This document shows positions 47,063 through 59,069 of a stretch of DNA of 64,000 bases, piece after piece. How positions within the stretch are numbered: position 1 is the first letter of the stretch; each line of letters opens with the position of its first letter. Made by a program: the position numbers and the translations under genes. The stretch comes from Bretschneidera sinensis (lineage: Eukaryota; Streptophyta; Magnoliopsida; Brassicales; Akaniaceae). The stretch is taken from positions 26,851,501-26,915,500 of the forward strand of contig CM043700.1 in assembly GCA_023935145.1 (NCBI GenBank). Reading direction: 5' to 3'. The notes below the pieces were generated by a model. The model made no database searches. It saw nothing but the letters and a program-made list of their open reading frames with translations, and had not been told where the DNA came from.

Positions 47063-50000
47063 ATGGCCTCTAGTCCTCACTACCTCTCTCACAAAATATG
47101 CTTCTCACTCTCACCTCTCTCAAACTCCAAGATCTCTCAAGCATTTCCATGGAGCTTAACAACCACAATTTCGATGCGTTCCTCTTTTTGTTCTTTGACA
47201 AAATTGTGTAAGTCTCGTATTATATCGGCTTCTGCTATTAGTACAAGTAGCAGCGGCGGCGGCGGCGGCGGCTTCACGTGGGACGACGTCTCTCATCCAA
47301 AGTATCCCCCACAAGACTCTTCTGACCTCAAAGGCTTCTTCGAAAAGATTAAATTATGTAATCGCGGATCAGTAAGTTTTTCCCGTGTTTCTGTTTGGTT
47401 GCCGAGAAAGTGTAAGAAACAAGTAAAGAAAAATTGTGTTTGGTTCATAAATTAAGGTAAAGGTTTTTTTTTTTAAGTAAGTTTTCTTTAATTGCTGAGA
47501 TATTGTCAAAAGTGAGAAAGACATTTCGAAGTTTTCAGTTCCTTTCTTGTGTTTTGGAGGTTTTCTCGGCAACCGAACAGAAAGATCATTTGTTTATTTT
47601 CATACAATTTAGCTACCGAACACAACTGAGTTCGTTATTTACGTCTGAAAAACGTTTATCGATATTTGCAGGAAATGCGATCCGAGTTCATTCCATTTGT
47701 TATTGAGGGCCAAATTGTCGGTTATATTCACAACGGGTAATTTCCTTACTGCAATCAAATAAAAAATGAATTGGCACAGTAGGTTGTTCATGTAGATAAT
47801 GATTTGATTCATTAATTGATACGTTCTGGTTACAGATTATCTTATCAGAAATTTAAGTTGCTTTTCTAATGGAGCTTATCGTTTATATTACTTCACTTCC
47901 ATATATGCATGTAGCTTAAATATTTTTTATCCAGATGTGAATCAAAGTACATACTAGGATGATTGGATGCCATTTTTTTTAAAAAAATATGTGCAGTTTC
48001 GCTGACCACTTAAGGGGATTTCATGATGTCTTTATATTTCCTCAAGATAATTCCTATGGAGGCCATTTCGTCGGTCATGTCACATTACATCCGATGCTAG
48101 AAACACCTGACGATAGGACCAGAGCACTTGGAGATGTGATTAAATGCTTGGGTGAAAAAGAACTGATTCCGGGTATAAGGAACGAGGTACTACTTGATAT
48201 GACTAGAATTAGATTATGCCGTTGATTATCATCCTTCCTTTAACGTCAATTCTACATTCCCAGAATATTAGTCCTCCTCTTGTAAATGTTTAAAAGTTTC
48301 AGTGTTGGTGCCAGTAGTGTGATGCATTAAAGACATTTGATTGTATGTAGGTTCTGTTGGCTGACTGGATTCTTTTGATTTCAATCAGCTGTACCCTGTG
48401 ACATCATCATTTGGTGCACCGATATTTTTTTCTCTAGAACGTGCAGCTGCTCCTTATTTTGGAATAAAGGTAAAGTTTATGTCCTTATGTCTTTTTCACA
48501 TTTTATAAGCATATACATATACATGTGCACACACACGTACAAATACGTATAATACTGGTTTGAATGTTTATACAAAATAATGGTTTAAATGAGAAAGGTA
48601 GAAATGTTATTCAAGCACTTGTTGTAGAAGATAATTGATTACTTTGACTCTCTATGCTACACTTGCTGCATGGTTTGTATATTTTATGCATTGGGCTCTT
48701 ACCCATGAGAAAGAAGGATTCAGTTAGGTTATCTACTACAAAATGTATTTTGTATTATCTCTTTATTGGCAGGATTCTTTGAGCTCTTCTCTAGTCAACC
48801 ATTGGAGTTTTGTCATTTTAAGAGCAAAGTTCAATGTTGGTATAGATCCTTTTGCCTTCGGCACCTAGTTTCTGAATGCCAAATTGTGTTTGTTGGTTTA
48901 GAAGAACAACTGAACTCTGAATGTGTCTCATAATAACTGTATAGAGGCAATAATGTTGGTCCTTGTTCAACCAGTTGTGATGAGGCTGTAATCCCTATCT
49001 TTATCTCTCTGTATATATTCATGTGTAACATGTCCAGAGTCAGAAAGATATGGATATAATGCTTCTTTGCGGCTCTTTTGGTAGAGATGTATTGGTTAAG
49101 CCTTTAGTAGAATGATCTTCGTTTCTTTGCATATAGTCAAATTGGAGAACTAGTTTACATTTTTTTTGCTTCGTATTTGTTTAAAAGGTTAATTGGTATG
49201 GTTTTATCATGCTAGTTATATGTTCTCTTACTTGCCATCCATCATGTTATGTTTATCTACTTCAATCCCAGCTAATTGTCCGAGCAGTTTGTATGCTAGA
49301 GAACAATCTGTGTCATGGAATTAGTATGGAATAGTTTGGCCAAGGAATTTTTAATTGTTAAACTTTGAAATGGATAGGAAGTGCTTAATTGGTCTAAATC
49401 CTAGTGGAGAAGTTTCTGCTAATCAGAAGGTAAAACAAATTTTTATCATATCTAAAGCTTAAGCATTCTTCTGCATTTCATTTAAATATATTATTAGTTG
49501 TTGAATCATTTGCATATTTAGTATATTGTTCCATTTCGTGTTAATTTTCCAACAGGAATATTGGAAGATAATAAGTTTAATACATGAACGGTAAGAAGTA
49601 AGAAAGTATATAAAGGAAGTTTGATCAATAAAACTGACTATTTTTTATTCATATACGTCCCCCCACCCCTCCTTTTTTTAAATGCTTTCTCTGAGAATAG
49701 GCATATGGAGTTCACATGAATGGCTATGTTGAAAGAGATGGCGAGAAATTTCTGTGGATAGGAAAGAGAAGTCAAGTGAAATCTACTTATCCGGGAATGC
49801 TGGATCATCTTGTTGCTGGAGGATTGGTTAGTAACAAGCTGCTTATTTACTTTCATAATTGCTACTATTGATTCTTGGGTATGAAAGTTACAGAATTGAA
49901 TGTTGAATGCCTTTTTCCTTTTATTTTTTTTGTAAAAAAATATATCCTGCCAGTCTATTTCTATGCAACAGATGAAAACATGACAATTATGTCTTGACAA

Positions 50001-53000
50001 AGGATTCACTGGGGATGATAAATCTAAATAAAAAAGATACAAAGATTATATTATCATTTCATTATGAGTGTGCTTTCTAGTTTATATTATGCGCATTTAA
50101 CTTCTGATAGTAATTGCAGCCTCATGGGATTGCTTGCGGGGAGAATCTAATTAAGGAATGCAAAGAGGAAGCAGGGATTCCTAGATACTTATCCAAAGAG
50201 TAAGTTTTTGCCTCAGCAAATGAATCTTCATTTAGTGTTCATAACGCTGCCTGCCTTGTATTTGCCAGGGAGTTCAACTTTGGTTCAAACTTCCACATCA
50301 TTGATTCACATTACAGTCTGACATAACCATACTCTCCTTCCTTGCTCCTCTCCCTTCCACCCTCTATCTTCATGCTCATTTGACATAACTGATGGTTCAG
50401 ACGTGTTTCCCTCACAGAGCTGTACAGTTAGTTCACTATCTATCTATCTTCATGCTCATTTGACATCATTGATGATTTAGATGTGTTTCCCTCACAGAGC
50501 TATACCAGTTGGTGCTGTTTCCTATATGGACATTGATGGGTGTAAATACAAGAGAGATGTTCTGTTTTGTTACGATTTGAAACTCCCGGCAGGTTTTGTA
50601 CCCAAAAATCAAGGTTAGCTAGCTCGTTGAAAACTCATTTATTTTGGTTGTAAGAATTAGCTATAAACTCAAGCTTTTTTGAACTGCCCATTAATATGAG
50701 GATTGCATCTAATTTCTAATCTTTTGTTTCACATTTTATCTTATACAAGCTGCAATAATTCTCTGGACATAGTTACATTTACCCGTTATAAAGGATTTAT
50801 TTTATCTTATTTTACCAGTCATTATAATGCTTATTAAACATGTGGCAGATGGAGAGGTGGAGAGTTTCAAGTTGGTCCCTGTAACACATGTTGCAAATGT
50901 AATACAGAGGACACGGTATTTCAAGCCAAATTGCTCCCTTGTCATTATTGATTTCCTTTTTCGCCATGGGTATGAGCTTTTATCTGTTGTTTCTCCCTTT
51001 ATTATTTTCTTCACTTTCGAATAATCAGTTTGCAAGCGTTGAAATTCCTTCTGCATGTACATTCTCTTCTACAGACTTGTTAACTCTTGGTACCCTCATT
51101 ATTTGTTCGTTCATCTTTTTTTACATCTAACTAAATAGTTTCTTTCGCCACACAAGGAAACTTATTGCATCTTGCATGATTTCTACCAATAACAAATTTC
51201 TGTAATGCACTTAGCTCCTGATTTTCTCCACTTTGCTCCTTTCTCATGGTTTTCATATATTCATTTATTTTTACTGGTTAAGTCACATTAAAGATTTGGA
51301 GTTATAAACCATCGACAGTACAGGCTAAAATTTGGAGTCAGGAGGGGATTGCATGATACTTTTGGTTTGTGGCTTCTTGTGTCCTCACTGAAAGCAAAAG
51401 AACTTTGGTAATCAGCTCACTTGTTGATGCAGAATAGGAAAGAGAATATTTATTATTTTTGGATGTTATTCTTGAACATGTACTTTAGGAAAATTAGATT
51501 TAGGTAATTAAATAGTTATTGGGATTTGATTTACTTTCTTATTTAAATAATGTTTGGTGCCTATACAAGGGCACTGGTATTAAGATTGTAGGGGAGACTA
51601 GATTATGAATTGAAAATTGATTCTCTTGCTTTTCTGTATTGATTCTTTCCCCTTTGCCCTAATTTTGTTTTTACCTTTTCAACCCTAGTCTATTTCTATA
51701 TTTATCTTTGTTGTTTCTCCCCTTTCTGAATCTGTTTCTATTTTTACCTATCTGTCCGGCATCAAGTGGTATCAGAGCCGAAAGGTCCTACATCCTACCT
51801 CTATCTATCCTTTAAATCATATACTGTACTAAACAAGAAAAACAGCATCAGCCCACAACCAAACACGCCCTAACTGAAACAGTCCACATAAATCAAGATT
51901 TGACCAACTTCCGGTCACCTCCAGAAGACACCGCCATCACCAGCCCTTATGACAGTCTGTTCCGATCATAACTTGAAGTTTTCAGGTTCATCCGCCACGA
52001 GCCACCCCCCACACGCCGGGAACCCCTTCGCCGGACGAGGAAGATACCGTCCTGATCGGAATTTACCGATCTCCCCACCCCCGTGAACCACACACCATTC
52101 AACTACCGTCTCCACCGCCAAAAGAGCCGCGACCCGTTTCATCCTTTTCCGACACGATCTGCTGTTTCCGGTCATCTATCTTTGGATCAAACTCCACCAC
52201 TGTGACAGGAAGCAAGTTTCCGACCAACCACGTACAACCCGGCTTCGATCCGACTAGGTTTGTCCCAGGTCAGACTCGACCAGACTGCCCGACCATCTAC
52301 CTGACCTGCGCTGAAAACCAGGTTTAGAGCTACTGATACATTGAGCCGATCCGAGTCAAGCCACTGAGCCATCTAAAAAAAGTGAGGTTTATTTATTTAA
52401 TTTCTGCTTGTTTAGTTGCTGAATTTTGTAATAAAAAAAAAGAGAAAAAATTGCAGCAAAAAATAAGCAAAAAATTGTACTCAATTGTTATCAATAATGG
52501 GTCCATGTGAACCAACCCGGATTCTTTGTGTGACCATTCATCGGATTTATTATCTGGTCACCAAAGATATGTTACATCATATTTTTGACCCATATGATTT
52601 TGTAGAGAAAATCGTTCTCTATTAAACTTCTGCTTTGGCATTGGCTTCAAGATGTTTATTGGGCTAAAACAAAGTTGGATGGTCAGTGTATTTATGCTAA
52701 TTGCCATCAATTGGAGATGGAGTATTCCACCTTTGAGACTCAAATTGGCAAGATGTGACAACTCTTTGAACAAGTAAAACAACAACTGGAAGCAGCTTTC
52801 ACCAAAAATTCTATTAATCAAGATTTCATCCAAGACAAGTCTAAAGTTGTTTCTCCAATCTACACAAACTTTGAAACGAATGAACAAATCATTGAAGAAA
52901 GCTTTACCATTTACTGTGAGGATGTACCTATTGAGCCACTTTAAAATGAACAAGGCCAAAGCCAAGATGAGAGAAAGATTTGTGCGTGTGACATTCCTTA

Positions 53001-56000
53001 CATTGATTTTGTCCTCTAGCATTGGATTGAGGCTCCTCAACAACTCCTCTTGATATCCTTTTTCTGCTCGATTGAAACTGCTACATCTCGAAAATTACAG
53101 GTCTTTGTGATGCAGAATAAGAAACACAATATTTATTATTTTGGGATGTTGGGTTTATGCTGTAATGACAATATTCTTGGAGATGATATTTTAGGATTAT
53201 AAAATTTAGACAATTAAATAGTTATTAGGATTTGGTTTACTTTCTTATTTAAATAATGTTTAGTGCTTATATAAGAGCACTGATATTAAGATTGTAAGAC
53301 AGACTTTGATTATGGAATAAACTTGAGTTTTGATATATCTCTTGTCCCCTTCTCCCTGTTCTTGGTCTGTTCTCCCTTGCTTCTTTTCTATCTTTGTACC
53401 TAGTCTATATCTTTCGGTCTAATCTCCCTCTACTTCCCTGTTGTTTCTCTCTTTCTCAATCTGTTTCTGTTTCTACCTATCTGTCCGGCATCAAGTGGTA
53501 TCAGAGCCGAAAGGTCTTGCATCCAACCTCTATCTATCCCTTAAATCATATATTGTATCCCTATAAAAAGGAAAAAAATCATTTCTTGTTTTATTTATGT
53601 TTTTTTTTTTATTTTGATCAAATTGAAGTCACTTGTGAGGAATGAGTGAGTTGAGTCGAGTTCTTCTAGTTACAGTTTATTATGTACTGTATCTAATTAC
53701 AGAAGATGTGTTTTATCAGATTTTTTGTCATTTTGGTCCTATTGAGAAAATTAGCCTTCTCCCAAATTCATTAAATTTTCAAGCGCTTGTGCAATACAAC
53801 TTGCCTCAAGATGTTGTTTGGGCTAATATCGAGCTTGATGGTCGTTGCATTTATGACAATTATTGCCGTTAAGAGATCGAGAATTCCAACTTTGAATTTC
53901 AACTCCTCAAGTTTCAACAACTTCTTGCACGAACAGCAAAATTAGTGGAAGCAGCTTTCAACAAAACTTTTACCAATCCGGTTTCCATTCAAGATGAGTC
54001 TGAAGTTGTTTCTCCAATCCACACACACCTTGAAAAGAAAGAACAAGTCCTTGAAAAAAGTTCTAACATTCAAGGTGAGGATGTACCTATTGAGTCACCT
54101 TCCTTACATTGATTTTGTCCTCTCGCATTTGATTGAGGCTCCTGAACAACTCCTCTTGATATCCTTCTTGTGTTCAATCGAGAATACTACATCTTGAAAA
54201 TGTCAAGTCTTCACCAAGCCATCCATAGTTCTAATCCTTCATCACTACAAAACTCGTGGTCGAGTTTTTTGTAAGTGGGGCAGAATGATGCAGAATAAGA
54301 AACACAATATTTATTATTTTGGGATGTTGGGTTTATGTTTTAATAACAATATTTTTAGAGATGACGTTTTAGGAAAATTAGATTTAGGCAATTAAATATT
54401 TATTAGGATTTGATTTACTTTCTTATTTAAATAATGGTATTTTAGGAAATAAGATTTAAACAATTAAATAGTTATTAGGATTTGGTTTACTTCCTTATTT
54501 AAATAATGTTTGGTGTCTATATAAAAGCACTGATATTAAGATTGTGAGGTAGAATTTGATTATGGAATAAACTTGAGTTTTGGTATATCTATTGTCCCCT
54601 TCTCCCTGTTATTGGTGTGTTCTCCCTTGCTTCTTGTCTATCTTTCTATCTAGTCTATTTCTTTCGGTCTAATCTCCCTCTGCTTCCCTGATGTTTCTAT
54701 CTTTCTCAATCTGTTTCTGTTTCTACCTATCTGTCTGGCATCACTTTGCCATGCAACTTCAAGAATCACAAGTTTTGATACTTCACCACTTCAAAACTTG
54801 TGGTTGAGTTTTTGTAAGTGGAGGAGAATGATGCAAAATAGGAAAGAGAATATTTATTATTTTGGGATATTATTCTTGGACAGGTATTTTAGGAAAATTA
54901 GATTTAGGCAATTAAATAGTTATTAGGATTTGATTTACTTTCTTATATAAATAATGTTTGGTGCCTATATAAGAGCACTGGTCTTAAGATTGTAGGGGAG
55001 GTTGGATTATGAATTGAAAACTGATTATCTCTTGCTTTTCTGTATTGGTTCTTTCCCCTTTGCCCTAATTTCTTTTCTACCTATTCAACTCTAGTCTATT
55101 TATCTCTGCTGCTTCTCTGTTGTTTCTCCCCTTTCTCATTCTGTTTTTATTTCTACCTATATGTCCGGCATCACTTTTACTCTAAAATATACGCTCTGTT
55201 TCTCCTTTGAAGCTCCTATGCATGATCCCTAATGCTAGAAAGAGCTGTGGGGTTAATTGTAGTGATACATTCATTATCAGAACTTGCTTTTAGTGGCTTA
55301 CCCATTACCCAGTTCACTGACATAAATGATCAGAACTCTCTATGGAAGGTCTTCAAAAGAGCAAATTTTTGCAATTTGTGTTCTTTCCAAATCCAAAGAA
55401 CCTTGTTAAAATATAAATCAGATCACACAATTGAATCCCTAGTTTCACTCATCTTCCACACAGCCATGTAAATTAGGGTCATTGTTGGTCCTTTTCAAAG
55501 CTCTGTTATATTGTCACCGTTTGATTAATTATTTATTATTTTTTTTCTTTTTTTTTTCTTGTGTTTGTTTGTTTGCTTGTTTGTTTTTTGGGGGGAGGGC
55601 AGTTGGCAGTTTATGGCTTCTAATTCCCTCCACCATCGTTTCTTGGCTGAGTTTAATGTAAGATGTTTTTGGAGGCAAGACAGGTAGTGAATGTATAACA
55701 AAGATATACCTTGTTTGCTACTCTCTTTGTATTTTTGGGTGTGTGGGATAGGTGAAGTGTGGTCCTTGTTTACTATTATGAGAAACTTAACGACAGTATG
55801 AATAAATAATTCGTTGAGAAGTTTCATTTTTCTTTTCAATCATTGAAGGTTCATTAGTCCTGAATGTTTAGTGTATAGTTTCTAAATTCCCCCTCATCAT
55901 TTCTTAGCTGATTTCTAGTTTAAGATGGCTTTAGAGGCAAGACATGTAGTGAATGTATAACAAAGATAAAAATTGTTTGGTACTGTTTTTTTGTCCTTCT

Positions 56001-56182
56001 GGTGTGTGGGGTAGGTGGATAGTGTGGTTCTCATTTACTACTATGAGAAACTTGACTACAGCAGAATGAATAATTCGTTTAGAAGGTTTATTTTTCTCTT
56101 TAATCATTGCAGGTTCATTAGTCCTGAATGTTTTGGTTACTTGGATCTATTACGACGTTTGAGGAGTGGAGATTGCTCTTAG
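47063..56182 (+). CDS. NUDT20-like: Nudix hydrolase 20/24-like, plastid-targeted, 9 exons, 385 aa
   Basis: Exons set by GT-AG borders and phase: 47063-47371, 47672-47736, 47997-48186, 48389-48469, 49701-49826, 50120-50199, 50498-50613, 50849-50969, 56113-56182 (1158 nt, no stop). The first 60 or so residues are Ser/Thr/Arg-rich with few acidic residues, like a plastid transit peptide. A Gly6 run from GGC repeats follows. A DUF4743-type N-domain ([38 protein letters not shown]) precedes the Nudix fold. The catalytic helix reads [13 protein letters not shown] (E265-I277) after AGGLPHGIACG, with E270, E273 and E274 as metal ligands. The usual G-x5-E spacing is altered, as in relatives. Family members include yeast Tnr3, reported to remove damaged thiamin diphosphate; the same role here is inference. 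The last intron (5.1 kb) carries two nested LTR elements. Confidence 0.93.
50363..50510 (+). repeat. 80-bp duplication spanning a splice acceptor of the Nudix gene
   Basis: CTATCTTCATGCTCATTTGA...GTGTTTCCCTCACAGAGCT occurs twice, offset by 80 bp. The second copy provides the acceptor of exon 7 (exon starts 50498). The first provides an equally good CACAG (ending 50417). Using it would insert 80 nt and run into a TGA. Confidence 0.85.
51425..51764 (+). repeat. 5' LTR of the outer small element, 340 bp
   Basis: The LTR runs from TGATGCAGAATAGGAAAGAG to CTATCTGTCCGGCATCA. It contains GTGCCTATACAAGGGCACTG, a possible degenerate TATA region. Confidence 0.88.
51767..51779 (+). other. Primer-binding site of the outer small element
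   Basis: TGGTATCAGAGCC lies two bases after the LTR end, the standard copia-type site complementary to initiator methionine tRNA. Confidence 0.85.
52497..53090 (+). pseudogene. PTB-like RRM plus unrecognised C-terminal part, outer element copy
   Basis: From the ATG at 52497 the frame reads [20 protein letters not shown], then [15 protein letters not shown], then a TAA and a frame change near 52620. After the shift [20 protein letters not shown] follows. The order R-I-L-x-V-T-I-H, VEKI and L-x-G-x-x-IY-x-x-CCQL-x-I is that of the second RRM of plant polypyrimidine-tract-binding proteins. Downstream, with stops at several points, come [40 protein letters not shown] and [18 protein letters not shown]. 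These blocks recur in the inner copy. The product cannot be made from this copy. Confidence 0.75.
53108..53493 (+). repeat. 5' LTR of the inner small element, 386 bp
   Basis: The LTR runs from TGATGCAGAATAAGAAACAC to CTATCTGTCCGGCATCA, collinear with the other LTRs of the family. Confidence 0.9.
53642..54196 (+). pseudogene. PTB-like RRM plus unrecognised C-terminal part, inner element copy
   Basis: The ATG at 53642 opens [20 protein letters not shown], then [21 protein letters not shown] and [11 protein letters not shown]. This is the RRM2 pattern of plant PTB proteins with RNP-like strands in order. A TAA at 53870-53872, where relatives have glutamine, is followed in the same frame by [12 protein letters not shown] and a run to about 54110 containing [19 protein letters not shown] and EDVPIES. 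A shift then gives [20 protein letters not shown]. About 220-250 codons could once have formed a single protein. The second half matches nothing I know. Confidence 0.78.
54286..54743 (+). repeat. 3' LTR of the inner small element, 458 bp, with internal 72-bp duplication
   Basis: It is longer than its partner because a segment running from the GGCAATTAAATA part through TTTCTTATTTAAATAATG occurs twice in tandem (about 54365-54510). Confidence 0.88.
54829..55173 (+). repeat. 3' LTR of the outer small element, 345 bp
   Basis: The LTR runs from TGATGCAAAATAGGAAAGAG to ATATGTCCGGCATCA and is close to 51425-51764. Confidence 0.88.
55618..56145 (+). repeat. Tandem duplication of about 264 bp including the start of the last Nudix exon
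   Basis: The two copies (about 55618-55880 and 55881-56145) share GGCAAGACA.GTAGTGAATG, TATAACAAAGATA, ATGAGAAACTT and GGTTCATTAGTCCTGAATGT. The second copy contains the real acceptor and the start of exon 9. The first retains an AG and the first nine codons, then diverges to a TAA at 55882-55884. Confidence 0.88.
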
Positions 56183-59069
56183 GTATATATCTTCTTTTTT
56201 TTTCTTCTTTTTTGGTAAGGGATATAATAAAATTTGTAGGCCTATACTATGGTCGTGATACGTGAGGAAGAAAATTCAAAGCATTTAACTTTAGAAAATA
56301 AGCTCTCTATCTTCGTTGAAAGTCACTTATGCGAGATATGGAGGCCGGATTGCACTAAAACTTGAATGGTTGAATACTAAGAGTATGTTTGAAACAAATG
56401 TTTTTTATAAAAAAAAAAAAAAAAAAAAAAAATTGGGATTCATTTGTAATTCCATGGTTGCTATGTTTAGAAAGAGATAAAAAAAAGAATATATGAAATT
56501 CATTTATAAATGAATTCACTATAGATATGAGTTACCATCAAAATTGATAGAAATTGCAAATAAATTTCACAAAATATTAAAAAAAAATTATGTCGACTTA
56601 AACTCATTAAACAAAAAAGATAGTTTTCCAATGAAAGGTTTAGAATCTAAACAATAGATTCAGGGATGTTTGGGATAGATTTAAGTAAATTTACATCAGT
56701 TTGTTTAAATTTTAATATTTAAAAATTGAACATGAAAAAGTTATTTCAATTAATTTAGAAATGAAATTAATTTCATTTTGAACCAGTGTGGAAGCCTAAA
56801 ACCTAAAACAGACCCTGTATTTATTTATTTGTTCATGGTCTGAACAGAACTTGTTAATATCAGTCCTTTCCATACTACACTAAGGGGTAGGACAGCTTCA
56901 AGTTCTGAGTCAACTTCAACCCCAATAACCATGCTTTGTCCTTGTATATTTACTACACCAAATTCCTTCGCAAATTTGTTGAAAGAGGTTTATCACAAAA
57001 AGGAAAATAGGTGTGGTGAATGTTTTGAGCCGTGAGACCCCCACTTCTCTGGGTAAAGAAAATCCTTTAATATAATCATATTATTTGATTGACAGCTGAG
57101 ATGAAAAGGATGTACATCCTGAGTTCTAAATCAATAACGTTCACTTACATTCTCAGCATTTTATTCTTCATACCCATATTGCACTCAGTAAATATCTAGT
57201 AATTATTGGAAAAAGATCAGGGTACAATCCAAATGTACATTTGGGCTGTGCTCTAATGAGCAATGAAAACGTGTCATGTTGATGCGAATTTGGGAATTTA
57301 CTTTAATCCCTTTCTCGTTGTTTTTCGATTTTTTTTTAAATTATCAGTCAATTTCCAAGTAAAAAAAATGTATGTTCCAACTGTTTACCTATTTACACCC
57401 GACTACTTTCGAAAAGAGCACAACTTCTTCATAGCAATCAATATATAAGAAGAATACATAAAAATGGTTTAAGTAATGATGTGAACATTGATATAGATAC
57501 CATTTATCTGTTAAAATATTTAATTTTATAAATCTACTCTCTAACTCAATTGTTCTTTAAAATAAATCATGTATTTTTCTAAATTCACTCACTAATATTT
57601 CTTTAACTCTCTGGACTAACAATTTTTTTTTATTGGAAATTGGAAATATGGATTAACAAAGTAGGAAGCAAATACATCAACAAATACAACAAGCACTAAC
57701 GTTATTATCTCTTGGGTACTTCTAAACTCACTACTATCTTTTTCTATACTTTTTTTTGGGGTCAATCGCTAATATTTATTGTATCAGAATCCTACCCAAT
57801 AAATAATAGTATGCAAGGTAGAGTTTTTTTTTTTTCCTTTTTTAAATGGGTTCTTTGGACCTCACTTGATATTCAATCTACCATTAATAATATATATAGT
57901 TATTAGTATTAAAATATTTGAAAACTATCTTTTCAAAAAAATAAAATAAAAACATTTGAAGTGCGAAAGAAAAATGGTAAATTTTATTAGTAAATTTCAT
58001 GTTTAAAAATTTGAGTTTAAATCTATATTATTAATAAAACCAAAACCCTCATTTGGTCTCCATCTCTCAAAATATCCTATAAATTCCTATTTAAATATAT
58101 AATCAAATATTTAAATAAGATTATATATGTAGCTCAATTGACTTCAATTACCCATATTTTTTTCCCATGTTTTTCTGTCTCATTATCTCATTCAGACTTA
58201 ACTTCTTCACTCTCTTTATCTCTTTTATCTTTAACCCATGATTCTAACCGGATTATTATTCTTTTGGAGTTTCTTTCAGTTTTCAAATGGAGAATATTAT
58301 GCTTGGTATGCTTAGTTATATATAAAAAAATAATTATTAGTATATTATTTTATCATATAAAAGAGATATCGACACACGCATGTGTGTTGAAACACTATAT
58401 ATTTTATCTTACACAACTATAAAAGATTATAATTATCAAATATTTATCAAAAAACTTTCTATTGTTAATTTCAAATTCAAATAAGTTTTATCCATACAAA
58501 ATCTTATATGTTTTAATCACTATCTTATTAAAGAGTTCATATGCAGTAAACTCTTATTATTATTTAAAACTATGGTAACTCTAATACTACCATATGTTTC
58601 TCCTACTTTTTCAATTAGATTTCCCTTTGATCTCTGTATTTTCTTATATAATCATAATTGTATTGATTTTCTGTTGTAGGTTGTGGAAGTAATTACAGGG
58701 AAGCAAAGAAATTAAACATAATAAATTGGATCATTCATCTTTACTTTCTCTTGATAGGTTGTAAAAGTAACCACGAAGAAATTTTATTTTTTTCATCTCT
58801 ATTTTTAATCATATGAGCAAATAATGATTGTGTTAATAATAGAGATTAATATGATGATCTTTGATTTGAATTGACGCATTCTAAATTCATCGATTACAGT
58901 TGGTAATCACGATTTGGTTTTTCAATTATTGAAATTGAAGAAATTGGGAATAGAACAACTTTCGTAGGCATCTTAGAAAGAAATTGATATGTCCTCTTTT
59001 GTCTTATTGATCACAAATCTACCACATATTCATAGATCACATCTTTTTCTTTATATTTGCATGTTACAG
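56183..59069. other. AT-rich intergenic, no gene recognised
   Basis: The stretch is the 3' flank of the Nudix gene followed by AT-rich DNA with A-runs (56410-56432). No family-like coding sequence was seen. Confidence 0.5.

Larger units (their letters stand above)
53103..54748 (+). mobile_element. Inner copy of the small LTR retroelement, nested in the outer one
   Basis: LTRs at 53108-53493 and 54286-54743 start TGATGCAG and end GGCATCA. The target duplication CTTTG is perfect (53103-53107 and 54744-54748). A primer site TGGTATCAGAGCC lies at 53496-53508, and a purine tract GTAAGTGGGGCAGAA precedes the 3' LTR. The internal region is only about 790 bp. Removing this element rejoins the 3' end of the outer element. 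Confidence 0.92.
51420..55178 (+). mobile_element. Outer copy of a small non-autonomous LTR retroelement
   Basis: LTRs at 51425-51764 and 54829-55173 both start TGATGC and end GGCATCA. The 5' LTR is followed by AGTGGTATCAGAGCCG (primer site of initiator-tRNA type) and the 3' LTR is preceded by a purine-rich TAAGTGGAGGAGAA. Flanks CTTGT (51420-51424) and CTTTT (55174-55178) fit a 5-bp duplication with one substitution. The interior, about 1.4 kb without the nested copy, holds a GC-rich leader (51880-52370) and the RRM-like remnant, and shows no gag, protease, integrase or RT. It lies in the last intron of the Nudix gene, same strand. Confidence 0.88.

Noticed and set aside
52380..53090. Remnant of a normal host PTB gene with introns
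   Set aside because: The sequence lies between LTR, primer site and purine tract, has no splice structure, and recurs in the nested second copy, so it belongs to the retroelement.
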